A DNA stretch of 64,000 nt from Aurantiochytrium sp. KH105 (lineage: Eukaryota; Sar; Bigyra; Thraustochytrida; Thraustochytriidae), in assembly GCA_003116975.1 (NCBI GenBank), contig BGKB01000001.1, positions 434,001 to 498,000 of the forward strand, written 5' to 3'. Under the pieces are notes generated by a model. That model had not been told where the DNA came from, did no database searches, and saw only the letters and a list, made by a program, of their open reading frames with translations. Shown one piece after another: positions 47,901 through 59,742 of the stretch. Position numbers and translations under genes: made by a program. Every line of letters starts with the position of its first letter. The first letter of the stretch is position 1.

Positions 47901-50507
47901 ATTTTCTTGTGCTCATCAAGCTCGAGCTGAGCACGACTCTCGAGAACTTCACGCAGCTCCGCGCTCAAGAGACGGAGCGCGTGCACCTCGGACTTGTGCA
48001 TGTATGCTTTGCCCAACGCTGGATCCTGGCCCATTCCCCAGCGCATTTGGATCACGTATGATTCATCTCGAACACTGAGAATGACTCCATATCCAAGCGA
48101 AGTCCACACGACTTGGCCAGGCTCTCCTTTGGTCTTTTCGTCTAAAGGAAAGAGATAGTACCGCGTGTATTCTGTGCCGCCGCGGCTCTCCAGGCCCAGC
48201 TCAACATCGGATGCAACAAGCGCTGCCCTTACTTGTGCCTCTGACAAAATGTCTCGGCCGGAAACGCGATCATCATCGTCGTCATACGAAACAGAGTAAT
48301 GAAAATTGCCCGGCTCCGTAGCGGGTTCCGAGGCCTGACCTTCGGACGCTCCGGCTGCAGCCGGGTCACCATCGCCGTCGGCGTCTGCATCACCACCCGC
48401 GCCCACCCCATTAGCTCCGGCTTCACCAGAGGGCAGCGCAAACTCATCATCTTCGTCATCGTCGTCGTCATCTTCATCGTCGTCGTTATTGGCGGCGGCG
48501 TTGGTGTTTGTAGCAGAAGGTGACGATGCAGCCGCGGTCCCACCATTGGCAGCGGGGGCCGAAGCCTCTTTCTCCTTTTCCTTTTCCTTTTCTTTCTCTT
48601 TTCCCTTTCCTTTTTTCTTGGCCTTGGTTTTGGTTGCGGTATCCTCTTCTGCAGCTACGCCCTCCTTGTCTTCTGCACCGGCACCGGCACCGGCAGGAGG
48701 CGGCGGCGCAGCCCCAGCCGCAGCGGCTTCTAAAGCCGCTTCGCCTTTGGTAGAATCTGCCGGAACGGGCACAGGTGATGCATCGTCCCCGGACTTGCTT
48801 GTCGCCTTGCGCTTGGCCGCTGGCGTTTTCACTTTGCGAACCCGCTTGCGTTTACGCGCAGTCACGGCGCCTTTCTTTGGGCGGTTTTTCCTGTCTGCCT
48901 CGCGCTTAGAAGCAACGCGTTCAACTAATCCGCATCGAAAGGGTCGATCGCCCTCAACCTTGTGGCAAATGCTTCGACCGACAAGGTAGACGCCGGGGAC
49001 GTCAGGCCGCTTGGAGCAGATCTGGCCCCATTTTTTGGTGAGCTTGCGAATGTGCGCCATATCCTGATCAACCTTTTGCATGCGTCGATCATGCTGCTCG
49101 CGGATACTGCCATTTTCGTCGCCAAACTTGGTCTCAAGGGCGTTGACCCGCGATTCGTGGTTTTCGATCTCCTCGACAGCCTTTTCCATGTGGTCGCGCA
49201 CCGCCTTTGTTTCGATGAAGCGTTCGCACAACCATGTCAAGATCGTAACCTTTTCAGGAATGCCAATCTCTACGTAACCCTGGGAGCGGAGTGACTCGAG
49301 AGCGGTTTGCAGCGCCGCGCGACGCTCGTCCGTGGTTTCGTCCTTGTCGTCATCATTGTCTTCCGCTTCTGCGTCGCTTTGAGCGTCGCTCTGAGCATCA
49401 CTTTGGGCGTCGTCGTCGTCATCATCGTCGTCGTCATCGTCTGCGTCCTCCGGGCCGCCCTTCTTCTTCTTGGCTTTACTGGACTTGGGTCGGCTCTTAG
49501 ATTTGGAGCGCTTCTTCTTGGGTGTAGTCTGCATGCCGTCCTGGCTCGCTTCTTTACGCATGGCCGCCGAGCCAGCGGGAGACACGCTCGGGGCACCAGG
49601 GGCGCCGGCGGCGGCAACATCTTCCTGTGTTTCTTCCTCTTCATCGAGGCCGACTTCCATGGCCGTGAGAAGCTCGTCGAAGACGTTTGAAATGCGTTTG
49701 GCTGCCTTGACTTGGGGACTTTCCAAAGGAAAACAGGCAAAGACGTCATCGCACACGCGTTGCACGTCGTGAGCGACCTGGTCGAGCGAGGCGTACGGTT
49801 TGGGCTTGGACGTACGGAGGCGATCGTAGACCATGCCGAGACTGAGGGGGGTTTCGACTACTTTACGAAGGTCTTCTGGTGTGATGCCGAGCGTCTCGTG
49901 CATGGAACCGATCAAGTTGATGGCGTCCTCGCTCTCCAAGAGTCCGGACAAAATGGCTTTGGCCTCGACGCGCCAGCTCGACTCTCTCGTTTCGGCCGCG
50001 CGAGCGCGGTCCACGTGGATCTTTTGTCGTCTACGGTCGAGTAAAAATTCGTCTGCAATTGTGCTGCGGCTATTGTTTCGTTGTCGGATGCCACTCGCCA
50101 AGAGGTCATGCAGAACCAATTCCCAACTGCCGATCTTGAGCTGCTCGATTGCAATAACGGCGGCCTCTTCTACGGAGATGGCGCCGCGCTTGTGGCTACC
50201 CCGCGCGGCACTGGTCTCTACTTTGGACACGGCATCCCGGATGAGGAATTGCAGGAGTGCCACGTGCACCTCAATGAGTAGGAAGCTCGGCTGCTGCTGC
50301 GCGACGGCCTGCTCGAGCTCCAGCAGCTTGAAGGGTGAGATCTCCACGACCGAGTCGAACGCGAGAAGTGTCTTCCACACTGTACAGAGGTCTAGCAGCA
50401 GCGCGTCGTCCAGCGGCTCCATTGCCGCTGCGCGCGCCGCGCGCTCGAGGGCGGCCTTGCGCGCCAGCACTTCGGGCGAGACCTCCTGTGTTGGTGGCAC
50501 TTGCTGG

Positions 50508-50546
<39 letters not shown>

Positions 50547-50599
50547 ACGGCGGCGGCATGCGCGGCCGGCAGGCCCTGCATGGCAGCCTGCATCATCAT
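43496..50599 (-). CDS. Large chromatin protein with DDT, PHD and bromodomain-like modules, glutamine-rich (2367 aa)
   Basis: Probably a subunit of an ISWI-type remodeller, by analogy with BAZ/ACF1 proteins. After an N-terminal polyQ run, a DDT domain lies at about 60-125 (LLDLCTVWKTLLAFDSVVEI, SPFKLLELEQA). A WHIM-like segment follows (KIGSWELVLHDLLAS). A long acidic, Lys-rich region covers about 330-450 and 620-760. A PHD finger is at about 1496-1540 (CFICKDGGHVFACDEVTCPK ... HLEC ... C-P-L-H) and a bromodomain-like segment at about 1555-1650 (GYTEVVSRPICLREI). A short Cys cluster at about 1730-1760 (CGACANCK ... QCSLLRC) resembles the second half of a CXXC domain. From about 1890 on it is Gln-rich with several polyQ runs. 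One exon of 7.1 kb. Confidence 0.9.
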
Positions 50600-53500
50600 G
50601 GCCAGCTCGCACGCGAGCGCCGGCGCGAGCGCGGTCTCCTCGGCGCTTTAGTATTTAGTAGTATCTATTTGCTGCGCCCTGCGTCACCGCACCTCCAAGC
50701 CCGCCTCGCCTCGCCTCGCCTCGCTGGCTGGCAGGCACGCACGCACGCGCCCAGGCGGGGCGCGCGGTCCGGCCGGCCGGCGCGACGCGGGCGGCGGCGG
50801 CAGCGGGCGGGCGGGCGGCGGCGGCGGGCCCCGCGCGCGCGCGAGCGAGGTCCTCGCCGCGCGTCCTCGCGAGCGGCGGCGAAGGCTGCGGCGGCGCTTT
50901 CAAAAACAGCGCGAGGCCGATGATCCCGTCGCGCGCACGCGCGTGCGGGGCCGCTGCGCGCGCCGGCGCGGCGGGCGGGCGGAGGCGTTGCGCGCGCGGG
51001 CGCGGACGCTCGCTCCCGAGCCTTCGCGCTCGCGCTCGCGCTCGCGCGGACTCGCTCGCTCTCTCGCTCTCTCGCTCGGCCCCCGCGCGAAGTGGTTTTG
51101 TATTTCCGGGCCGCCGCCACTTGGCGCCGCCATTCTGCACTTGGCGCCGCCATTCTGCACTTGCGCCCGCCTTTCCCCACTTGCCGCCCGCGCCGCGCCG
51201 CGCCACGCCGCGCCCCGGGTGGCGCGCTCTTACCCGCGCCGCGCCGCCGCCCCCTCCCGCCCACGCCGCCCCGGGGATGATGCCGCCAGGTCCGGTGCGG
51301 CGCCGATCCGCGAAGCAGGGATTCTGAGCCGCGCAGAATCCGCGGCCGCGCCGCCGCAGAGGGAAAAATCCGCCAGGGCTAACGACCGCGCCGCGGCACC
51401 GCGGTCGTTAGACAGCTCGGGCTGGGCTGGCTGGCTGGAGCGGATAGCGACCGCGAGGCGAGCGACCTGGAGCTGGCGAGGACAGGCGTCGCTGTCGTGG
51501 CGGGGAGCGACGACGACACGACGATGACGAGGAGGTCTGGGGTTGGAGAAAGAGAACTTTGGGGGTTGTTGATCGGTTACGTACGAAGTTGCGTGCTCAC
51601 CAGCTTGCCTTCTTGCGGGATGGAGGCGGGGGTGACGGTGGGGGACAAGCGAGCGAACAAGGCGTGAAGAGAGATAGATTGAGATGGCGGGACGGAGGGT
51701 TCCGGTTCTGAGGAGCTGGGGTGCGTTGGGGTGCGGGAATCCTGATCCCACACAGGTCAGAGTGAAGAATTACGCTTTGGAAAGAATGGGGCACTAGGGA
51801 GAGAAAGAGAGGAGGAGCAAAATGCAGCGAGAGTTTTCTTTTTCAAGGTGGCAGAGAGACGGCGTCTGTGCACAAGAACTGCAGTCTCGTTGAAATTCTG
51901 GACAGATCAGAGTCACGCCGGGCGAGATGATATCCATTCCCTACCGCAACAGTCAGACCTTCTTCGAGTCAAAGAAATGGCGAGGCTACTTTATAAATTC
52001 CTGCTTTTTTTTCTTTTTCTTGAGCAACGTTCTAGGCCAAGAAAGGAGCAGTAAAAGACTCGGAGGCAAAAAATAAATCGATGTTTGATGGCAAGAGAAC
52101 CCTTTCGCTTCACTGCATTGACAGCGCTTCGTTATTGACACCATCCTCTCGAAGTCGTATTCGTTGGTTCTGGGCTTGTACACGCTCTCGGTATGTGAAC
52201 GTTCCCTTCTTTGGTGTCGTAAAGGCTAGCACCTACGTGTAAGTGATTATGTCTACCTTGCTTTTTTGTTCACAGCATGTTATTGGAAAACCCAATTTGT
52301 AATGGTTAGCATGTTGGCCCAAATTTACTTGTATACGAGTGACGCAAGTTTCACTGCCTTTTTTTTTTTAATTTGCTGACGAAAAACTGCCAGTAGGGCC
52401 TTTACCCGTGTTGTTCTCCATCTCGCCCGCCCTTGCTTACTTTTTCCACCATCAGTCATGTTGCTGGCGGCCTGGTGAGAAACTATTGGTCTGCACGTGC
52501 GCTGCATGTTTCTTCATCACTGTATAGCGATTCAATTTGGATGGCATTCACAGTCAGGCTCTCGATGGTCTCGACCATCAAGAGAAAAATGCATGATTGC
52601 TGGCTATACGAGAACGTTGTCGAATACGCGTCACAATGAACCAAGTCGCCCATGATGTTGCCAAGATAGGTACAGTGTGAATCGTTTCAGAGAATCAATC
52701 GCATCTCATGATGCAGTGAAGCCTTTGCTGTGGAACGCCTCAAAGCCATACCATCCAGTCTACGGCCACCAAGTCATGTAGGGTGGGTGAGAGTGTTGTT
52801 AAGTGTTGCGGCTCCGACATTCACTGGAAGTCACCGAGACTACTACTATCACAACACAAGCATCGACCCGACAGGTCAAGCGTTTGTCGCACACACATGC
52901 ATTGTCCGTTGGCTGAAACGTAAGGCGTTCAAGGTCTACGTGGTGCTAGGTCATTCATTGCCTGTCAGCTGGTCGGCGCCGTCGCCCGCTGCCGCCGCAT
53001 GCGGTGCACACTTGGTGGGTGAGAACGGATCAGTGGCCGGCCATCCACCACACGGTGGCCCATACTGGAAGCACATACGCCCACAGGAATCTCCAGATGC
53101 CTCACTGTCAGTCGCCGAGACCGCCTGGTGCGCCGCCGCCGAGGACGAGAAATGGCTGGCGTACTGCGCAGGCTTTTAAGCACGCGGCCTCGATCAGCTG
53201 TCCGGAGAGAGCCGAGGCCAAAGCATCTGGACTAACAGTAAATAGTGATCTGTGCCTGAATGGCGATGCAAGGGGAGGCGAAGGAATGCAGAATGCAGCG
53301 TGTCTCCGATTTGCGACGTCTGCACGGTCAAAGGCACGCCAGCATTTTTGGATGTAGAAAGGTGTCATGAAGACCCCACGCTACACCAACATTCACTGAA
53401 CCTCCAGGGCTACTGTGTCTTAAGAAATGCGATCTCTCGAATCGTTGCTTGCCATGCTTGGTGTTATATGAGATTTCTAACCAGAGCACAAGGCCTAGGT

Positions 53501-54161
53501 CTGGCTTAGAGAAGGCGCTTCAGCTTGAACCAATGGCCATCAACCAGCCATCAGAAGCAAGCAAGCTCCGCAGACACGTTTCCCGCGAACTTTGAGATGC
53601 TTCTTGAAGACTGAACCAGCCTGCCATTCATCCAGGCCACCGGCCAATGAGATAGGGCAGAACGCGCGTTCTTTTAGCATGTGTATGGAAAGTATACGCC
53701 GCTGAAACTGTGTTTGTGAGCAGCCAGGACGGTGAGCACCCAGAACTGAATTGCGATGACGATGATGGGAAATCTCGTGGAGACGCGTTGGTCGCATTCC
53801 TAACTAAAGACAAGGAACTCATCACGGCTCTATGCAGCAAAGAGTGGGCATCTCGTGGTCTTCCTTGTTATCATGCCTGGTCCCGCATCGAGAGACTGGC
53901 ATGGCGCTCCACCTGCGCAGCGCGTGCAGGAATTCGGCAAACGAATGGCGAGCGCATCGCCGCGGGAATCGCGAAAGCAACGGGTGGCGTTGCAAGGCTG
54001 GGCTGGCGAGGGACGTCGCGCCGCGCCGACAGCAAATCCGCAACTCGCAGGACAATCAATCCACAAGACCAAACAAACAAGCTGCAAAGCAAACAACGCA
54101 AAGAGAAGAATTCACGCACCGCTTTCCTCTCCTCTCTCACCCCGTTTTTCCTTGAGCAACC
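50600..54161. other. 3.5-kb gene-free region
   Basis: The left part (50600-51450) is very GC-rich with GCCTC repeats, GCTCGC repeats (51025-51075) and a CACTTGGCGCCGCCATT repeat block. From about 51800 to 54100 it is less GC-rich. Several frames of 60-150 codons exist there, for example 52730-53179 plus (with [14 protein letters not shown]), but none has a recognisable domain and neighbouring frames are broken. The last 100 bp is a CAAACAAGCAAAC-type leader of the ZIP gene. Confidence 0.5.
51117..51190. promoter_or_regulatory. Repeated promoter-like unit, CACTTGGCGCCGCCATT type
   Basis: Four imperfect units about 24 bp apart, 0.52-0.59 kb upstream of the start of the large chromatin gene. 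In gene orientation the unit reads CAAGTGCAGAATGGCGGCGC. It contains CCGCCAT, which resembles a YY1-type core; binding is not shown. Related blocks lie at 33792-33872 and 27543-27640. Confidence 0.45.
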
Positions 54162-55088
54162 ATGAGTGACTACAACCTGAATGAGCAAGTTGGCGGCCTC
54201 TTTGCGATCGTCGCGGCTGCCGGCGTCGGCCTTCTTTTGTCTTATGTTCTTGGCTATGCAGGGCGCATGGGATGCAGCATTGGAGTTCTTGTAGGACTCG
54301 TTCTGCTCCTCAAGGGCATCGGCTGCGGCGTGGTTGTGTCCACAGCGACTATCCATCTCATCAATGAGGCCGGCGAGTATTTCGAGGATGCCGGGTGGGA
54401 CACTTACGAGGCCTGGGGCTTCGTCTTTGCCCTCTGTGGCATCTACGTGAGTGCGGTCGGAGATATTCTGGTCCGCCGTCGTGGTCTCGGGGGCACTATG
54501 CCGGTGTCAATGTTGCAGGACCTCACCCAGACCAGCCACGAGCACGGTGTGGAGACGACCTTGAGCGATCCTGCCGAGGCGAGCGAGGTTCAGTCTGGAA
54601 TGAAGCACTCTGTGTACAGCGCCCTCGTTCTGGAGTTCAACCTGCTCATCCACAGCATCCTCATTGGCTTCGATCTTGGTCTCCAGGATCCCGAAAGCTG
54701 GGTTCCTCTGGTCACCGCGATTTGCTTTCACCAGCTCTTTGAAGGTTTTGCTCTCGCGGAGGTTATCAAGGATGCTGGCATTGAGTCCAAACTCAGAATG
54801 GTGCTCATGGGCTGTGCGTTCGCGCTGACCACGCCGATTGGTGTTGCGATCGGCATTGGTACGCACAGCGCCTACGACGGAGAGAGCAAGTCTGTTGCTC
54901 TTCTCATTGGTGTCCTCAACGGCTTCTGTGGTGGCATTCTTCTGTACCTGGGTCTCGTCAACCTTCTCATGCCCTGGCTCGTGGGCAGCGACGGTCTGCA
55001 CCGTGCTCCGATGGTCTACCCGCTGCTGGCCTTTCTCGGCCTCGCCATTGGCTTTGCAATCATGGCCATCATCGGCATCTGGGCTTGA
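54162..55088 (+). CDS. ZIP-family metal transporter (308 aa)
   Basis: Predicted to move zinc or a related divalent metal into the cytosol across the plasma or an organelle membrane. Eight hydrophobic segments fit the ZIP fold. The metal-site motifs are present: [13 protein letters not shown] in the fourth segment (His about 164) and [13 protein letters not shown] in the fifth (His about 190, Glu about 194). [15 protein letters not shown] near residue 65 is also typical. The loop between segments three and four is short and has a single HEH cluster rather than a long His-rich loop. Start: first ATG, with [12 protein letters not shown]. Single exon. Confidence 0.93.
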   Translation: MSDYNLNEQVGGLFAIVAAAGVGLLLSYVLGYAGRMGCSIGVLVGLVLLLKGIGCGVVVSTATIHLINEAGEYFEDAGWDTYEAWGFVFALCGIYVSAVGDILVRRRGLGGTMPVSMLQDLTQTSHEHGVETTLSDPAEASEVQSGMKHSVYSALVLEFNLLIHSILIGFDLGLQDPESWVPLVTAICFHQLFEGFALAEVIKDAGIESKLRMVLMGCAFALTTPIGVAIGIGTHSAYDGESKSVALLIGVLNGFCGGILLYLGLVNLLMPWLVGSDGLHRAPMVYPLLAFLGLAIGFAIMAIIGIWA

Positions 55089-55925
55089 GACGGCAAGAAA
55101 TGACCATCATCATCATCATCATTACCATAATCATCTTTCCTCGTGTTGTCATGAACATCCGTTCATTCATCCATCAGCCCTAGGCATACTACCTCTGGGT
55201 GGGAAGGGAAGTTGTTCTTCTTCTCGTCTGAGCGCTCTTTATTTGCGGCGGGTTTGGCCAGTCGCCCTCTCTCCAGGCCGGGTCTCGGTCGGGACCCCGC
55301 CCGCGCTGTTTTTTCGGCGACTTGTGTCCGCTCGTCGGGCCTTGTACGGTCGGTCCCACTTGCTTCGTACTGGGCTCTACTACTCCCCGACCTTGCCTCT
55401 GCTTGGGCGGCGCTCGTGCGGACTGCCTGTGAAGCTGACCAGGCGCCGAGGCGAGGGGACGCAGCGCTCGCGCGCGCTTGTACGGACGAGGCGGACGGGG
55501 TCTGGAGATCAAGATCAAGATGAAGGTCAAGAGCGCGTGCGTGCGTGCTTGCGAAAGAGGAGATAGAGGACGACAAGATGCAAGTAAAGTATAGCGGCGT
55601 GCAAGTGAAGTTTGAGAGGTGCGCAAGTAGAGAAAACAGAAGAGAGGGAGAGGACGCAACCTGAGCAAACAAGCGAATCCAAATCCAGAACAGCAATCAG
55701 CGACGACGTAGCAACAGCGCACGAGGCACGGCACGACACGGCACGGTACCGCACGGCACGGCAAGCGCGAGCGCGAACAGCGGGAAGGGGAGCCAGCAGC
55801 GGCAGGCGCGAGGAGGCAGCGAGGTCCGGCGCGTGCAAGCGTTGCGAATCGCGGCTTGAAGAAAGCAGCGGCGAAGCAGGCAGAGCCTCGTGACGAAAAG
55901 AAAAAGTACTACGACAAGCAAGACA
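55089..55925. other. Intergenic region upstream of triosephosphate isomerase
   Basis: No gene is supported. A CAT repeat lies at 55103-55124 just after the ZIP stop, and a GGCAC-type repeat at about 55727-55765. The right half is the GC-rich TPI leader. Confidence 0.5.
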
Positions 55926-56699
55926 ATGACGGGCAAGAAGGTGGTCATCGGCGGCAACTGGAAGTGCAATGGCACCAAGGAGTCCGTCAAGGAGCTCATC
56001 GAGACGCTGAACAGCGCCGGTGACTTCCCCAGCAACGCCGAGGTCGTCGTGGCCCCCACGGCCCTGCATCTGGGCATGACCGTCGACGGCCTGCGCAAGG
56101 ACATTAGCGTCTCGGTCCAGAACCTGTGGAAGGAGCCCAAGGCGGGCGCATGGACTGGCGAGCTCACCGTGGACCTCATCAAGGACTTTGGCATCAACTG
56201 GGCCATCCTTGGCCACAGCGAGCGCCGCGCATACTGCGGCGAGACCCCCGAGATTGTTGGCACCAAGGTCAAGATCGCCCTTGAGGCCGGCATGAAGGTG
56301 ATGGCCTGCATTGGCGAGCAGCTTTCCGACCGCGAGGCTGACAAGACCATGGACGTTTGCAAGGAGCAACTCGATCCCATCATCGCGGCTGTGCCCTCGG
56401 GCGCCATGGACCGCGTCGTCATTGCCTACGAGCCCGTCTGGGCCATTGGCACGGGCGTCACGGCCACCCCTGAGCAGGCCCAGGAAACCCACGAGCAGAT
56501 CCGCGCCTACCTCAAGACCAAGATTGGCGAGGAGGCTGCACAGGGCGTGCGCATCATCTACGGCGGCAGCGTCAAGGGTGCCAACTGCCAGGAGCTCATC
56601 AAGAAGGCTGACATTGACGGCTTTCTCGTCGGTGGCGCCTCGCTCAAGCCTGAGTTCAAGGACATCATCGCTTGCAGCTCGGCCAAGTCCAAGATGTAA
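55926..56699 (+). CDS. TPI1: Triosephosphate isomerase (257 aa)
   Basis: Interconverts dihydroxyacetone phosphate and glyceraldehyde 3-phosphate in glycolysis; cytosolic, since there is no presequence. Active-site residues are all visible: Asn11 and Lys13 in GGNWKCNG, His in AILGHSERR, Glu in AYEPVWAIGTG (which also begins loop 6), and the phosphate-binding YGGSVKGANC. Start MTGKKVVIGGNWK matches the family; an in-frame ATG 36 bp upstream would add MTKRKSTTTSKT and is less likely. Length is close to the usual 250. Single exon. Confidence 0.97.
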   Translation: MTGKKVVIGGNWKCNGTKESVKELIETLNSAGDFPSNAEVVVAPTALHLGMTVDGLRKDISVSVQNLWKEPKAGAWTGELTVDLIKDFGINWAILGHSERRAYCGETPEIVGTKVKIALEAGMKVMACIGEQLSDREADKTMDVCKEQLDPIIAAVPSGAMDRVVIAYEPVWAIGTGVTATPEQAQETHEQIRAYLKTKIGEEAAQGVRIIYGGSVKGANCQELIKKADIDGFLVGGASLKPEFKDIIACSSAKSKM

Positions 56700-56974
56700 G
56701 CGTATTTCAGTCGACCCTTTATTCTCTCTCTCTCTCTCTGTGCTTCACTCGAACCAAGTCGTACGTATACCCCTCAACACAGCCTGCTGATCGACAACAC
56801 TTCTTCATTCATTCATTCAAGATCGAAAGATCGAAGGAGCGAAAGATTAGGTTGATGAAAGGATTTTCTCTTCTTTATAAAATGACAAGATGAAAACTTG
56901 TGTTTCATTCGATTCCATTTGTGTTTTCATGGGGTCTTTTCTGATTTTATTTTTATTGGTTGATTTTGGAATAA
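56700..56974. other. Convergent 3' flanks of TPI and the C2 gene
   Basis: AT-rich, with a CT array at 56722-56739. No gene is seen. Confidence 0.5.
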
Positions 56975-58996
56975 TTAGCGGGAAGAACGCTGGCGCTTGT
57001 CCCAATGCCGGATCTGGGCAATGGCGGCTCGCAACGTGGAAGCTTCTGCGCCAGCCGCATTTCTCATCGTTTGGCGCCGCTCTTCGTCCAAAGCTGCTGC
57101 GGTCTCGACCTCTTCCAGCTCACGTCGAGCTTGGTCAATCTTGCTATTCTTGCGCTCGTGCTTGGCGTGAAGTCGGTCCATGTCGTCTTGCAGTAATATG
57201 CAAGCATGTTTTGCCGCCTCTTGGTCGAGCGCCAAACGCTCCTTTGCTACGGCAAGCTCAACCCGCAGCTCGTGCGCAAGATCCTGTGGTCCAGCGGTGT
57301 CCGGGGTCGCGTCAACGGCATCACTTACTTGGCGACTCCGTGTTCGTGCAATGCGCTCCTCCTCCGCTTGCGATGCAAGACGACGGCGCTCTTTTCCAAG
57401 GCGGATTTGCTCTGTGCTTTCATTCAAAGACTCTTGGGCCTTCGTTCGACGTGCAAGCAAGCTCCGAGCCTCCTTATCCAATGGACCTTGCGCTTCAAGT
57501 GCACGCAACACACGATATTTAAGTTTTCGCAATTCTTGAGGCGCCGCGCGGGGAGGCGAAACAGCAAGCGATCCGGATTCTGCACCGGCACCCATTCTGA
57601 CTACAGTTCGAGCACGTACTTTGCGCACCGCGTCGCGAGACTTGCTTTCTTGATGCGCACGGTCCATCTCTTGCTCCAAAAGCTTTTGTCGGCGCAGTAA
57701 TGTCTCGTCCCGCGCGATGCCGGAGCGTAAATGCGAGATCTCTTCTTGAAGTCGCACAGCTTGCTGTCGAAGAGCGCCAGCTTCTCGCGTTAAGACGGAC
57801 AATTCATCTGCTCTGAGGTCGTGGTCATCGGATGTGGCGAATTTACGTCTATGAGGGTGCCCTTTGCGCCAAGCCTCGGTTGCCTTGCTTTCTCCATGAC
57901 GCGTGTGCTTTCTCGCACAGGGTTTTTGCGTCTTCATCGTGCTCTTGACGCTACGAATTCGGGCCTGCATGTGCTCATTCTCTCGGTCGATTTGACGTCT
58001 TTGCAGCCGCCGTACACGGTGCAAGTGACGCTCTCTTGCGACGGAAGGGTGAAGTGAACGAGATTTTGAGGGACGTTTGGAAAGAGAAACCTTTTCCTCG
58101 CTGGCTTCGTCGTCGTCATCTTCGACATTGTCATTGTCGTTGATGCGGCCGCAATATTCCTCTGACAATCCTTGGTGATCTCCTACGCCATGATCGGAGC
58201 TCGGTTCATCGGGTGGAAGTTCGAGCTTTAGCTCGAGGGCAAGCTTGCCGTTGACAAGCTTTCCTTCGCGGTCCGCAAGACTATATTGTTCTAGACCAAC
58301 ACGTTGCGTCCCGCCATGAATACGTTGCTGCCGATTTGCTTTAAAGTCACAGTCGAGAAGGTAATTCAGGGGCACCATTGTTTGACCCAAAAAGAGGCGT
58401 CGCTGACCCAATTGATCTTCATAAACTGTGAATAATAAGTCGCCCTCGAGATGGCGCCAATCGCCCGTGGCAGGTTTGAAAATGTCATACTCAAAGCTTG
58501 ATCGCCACACAGGGTCTGTTGTCATGTCAGCGACAGCCTTTGTTTCATGAATGATTTGCTTGCTGCGAAAGAGCACGCTGGCTCCGGGCGCACCTGGCTC
58601 GACATATGAAACTTTGACCAAAGCTCGCGAAGAGCGTGCCAAGCCCACGGCACACTCGATCTTGGCGCATAGTATACCGTCGCCGTCTGCAATACGCCAA
58701 CGCTCGTTCTCCACTGTTGACTCCGTTGCTGTCGTCGTGGTCATGGTCGTCGCTGTACCTGTTGCCGTGGTTGGCGTAGACGTTGTTGCAGAGGAAGAGG
58801 ATGTTGGCGCAGAAGACGATGACGCCGAGGGTCCCTCTTCTTCATTGATGCTTTCGTTCGAGGAGTCATCCTGACTGTCCTCGTCCGAGCTGCCCTCGCC
58901 GTCCGAGCTGCCCTCGAACTCCCCATCGCTATCTGTGTACTCCTCGTCGCTCTCGCTTTCCGAGACAGTAGCGTCCAAGTAGCCACTGTGCATCAT
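56975..58996 (-). CDS. C2-domain and coiled-coil protein (673 aa)
   Basis: Function unknown; possibly a membrane or ciliary scaffold. The first 100 residues are acidic and Ser/Thr-rich. A C2-like domain lies at about 100-260 (GILCAKIECAVGLARSSRAL; then TDPVWRSSFEYDIF and LEGDLLFTVYEDQLGQRRLF), with the spacing of C2 strands. The calcium-binding Asp residues of classical C2 domains are only partly present. Basic linkers follow, then coiled coil from about 390 to the end (for example LRADELSVLTREAGALRQQA). The start is a double ATG (M-M-H-S-G). Single exon. Confidence 0.85.
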   Translation of the reverse strand: MMHSGYLDATVSESESDEEYTDSDGEFEGSSDGEGSSDEDSQDDSSNESINEEEGPSASSSSAPTSSSSATTSTPTTATGTATTMTTTTATESTVENERWRIADGDGILCAKIECAVGLARSSRALVKVSYVEPGAPGASVLFRSKQIIHETKAVADMTTDPVWRSSFEYDIFKPATGDWRHLEGDLLFTVYEDQLGQRRLFLGQTMVPLNYLLDCDFKANRQQRIHGGTQRVGLEQYSLADREGKLVNGKLALELKLELPPDEPSSDHGVGDHQGLSEEYCGRINDNDNVEDDDDEASEEKVSLSKRPSKSRSLHPSVARERHLHRVRRLQRRQIDRENEHMQARIRSVKSTMKTQKPCARKHTRHGESKATEAWRKGHPHRRKFATSDDHDLRADELSVLTREAGALRQQAVRLQEEISHLRSGIARDETLLRRQKLLEQEMDRAHQESKSRDAVRKVRARTVVRMGAGAESGSLAVSPPRAAPQELRKLKYRVLRALEAQGPLDKEARSLLARRTKAQESLNESTEQIRLGKERRRLASQAEEERIARTRSRQVSDAVDATPDTAGPQDLAHELRVELAVAKERLALDQEAAKHACILLQDDMDRLHAKHERKNSKIDQARRELEEVETAAALDEERRQTMRNAAGAEASTLRAAIAQIRHWDKRQRSSR

Positions 58997-59742
58997 GCTG
59001 ACCGGCGTATTTTAGATTTGCACCTTCACTTGTCTTGTCAGGTTTTCTGAACAACCAGGTGCTCGTACCCAGATGTTGCAGGCGCGCGCCGGTCGCTCTT
59101 TTTGCGGCACTGGCCGTCGACGAGATCGGTAGGGCTTACGATCACGAGCTCCCGGCAGGCAGGCAGACGGGCAGCCAGACAGGCAGTCCAGTGCCAAGTG
59201 GGCTCGCGCGAGAAGAAAAATGTTGCCGTTGACTTCTGGCGATCGACTTCGGGACACATTATGTATGTCCTTCGACATTTCTCCTGCTTTGTTTCGAGTT
59301 GGGGTCGTTGGGATTGATACTTGTTGGTCATAAGAAAAGAGAGTCAAGATATTTGCGTGTGCATGTGCGTGTGGATGTGCGTGTGCATGCGGTGCGTCTA
59401 CATCAATCAATAAATAGAGAAATGAAAAGATAATGAAAAAGAAGGAGAAACGAACCAACGACGAGATAGCTTCGTTTTTTACCGGCTGCAAAAGTAAAAG
59501 ACCCACGCACATAGATGCTGCACGGAAAGACGTGTGGAAAAGATTCTCTTGTGGGTGGCGTCTCTGTTGAAGTTGATTCGGCGAACTTCATTGGCCCCCC
59601 AAAGCCAACCTTGTATGTGCAAAATTCATTGCAGGAGACTACGATCTGTTTACAGGGAAACAAAGCAAGCTCTTGAATGAAAGTTGCACAACATGGAGAC
59701 AGAGCAAGTTGGTGGAACGATCAAAAAAAGAAAAGAAAATAG
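58997..59742. other. Intergenic region between the C2 and uL1m genes
   Basis: No gene is supported. It includes a CAGGCAGGCAGACGGGCAG-like repeat (59155-59190) near the C2 promoter and a GTGTGCATGTGCGTGTG tract (59355-59390). Confidence 0.5.

Noticed and set aside
55126..55890. Plus-strand frame continuing into a longer TPI N-terminus
   Set aside because: No in-frame ATG further upstream than 55890 with protein-like sequence; TPI normally starts close to the conserved GGNWK.
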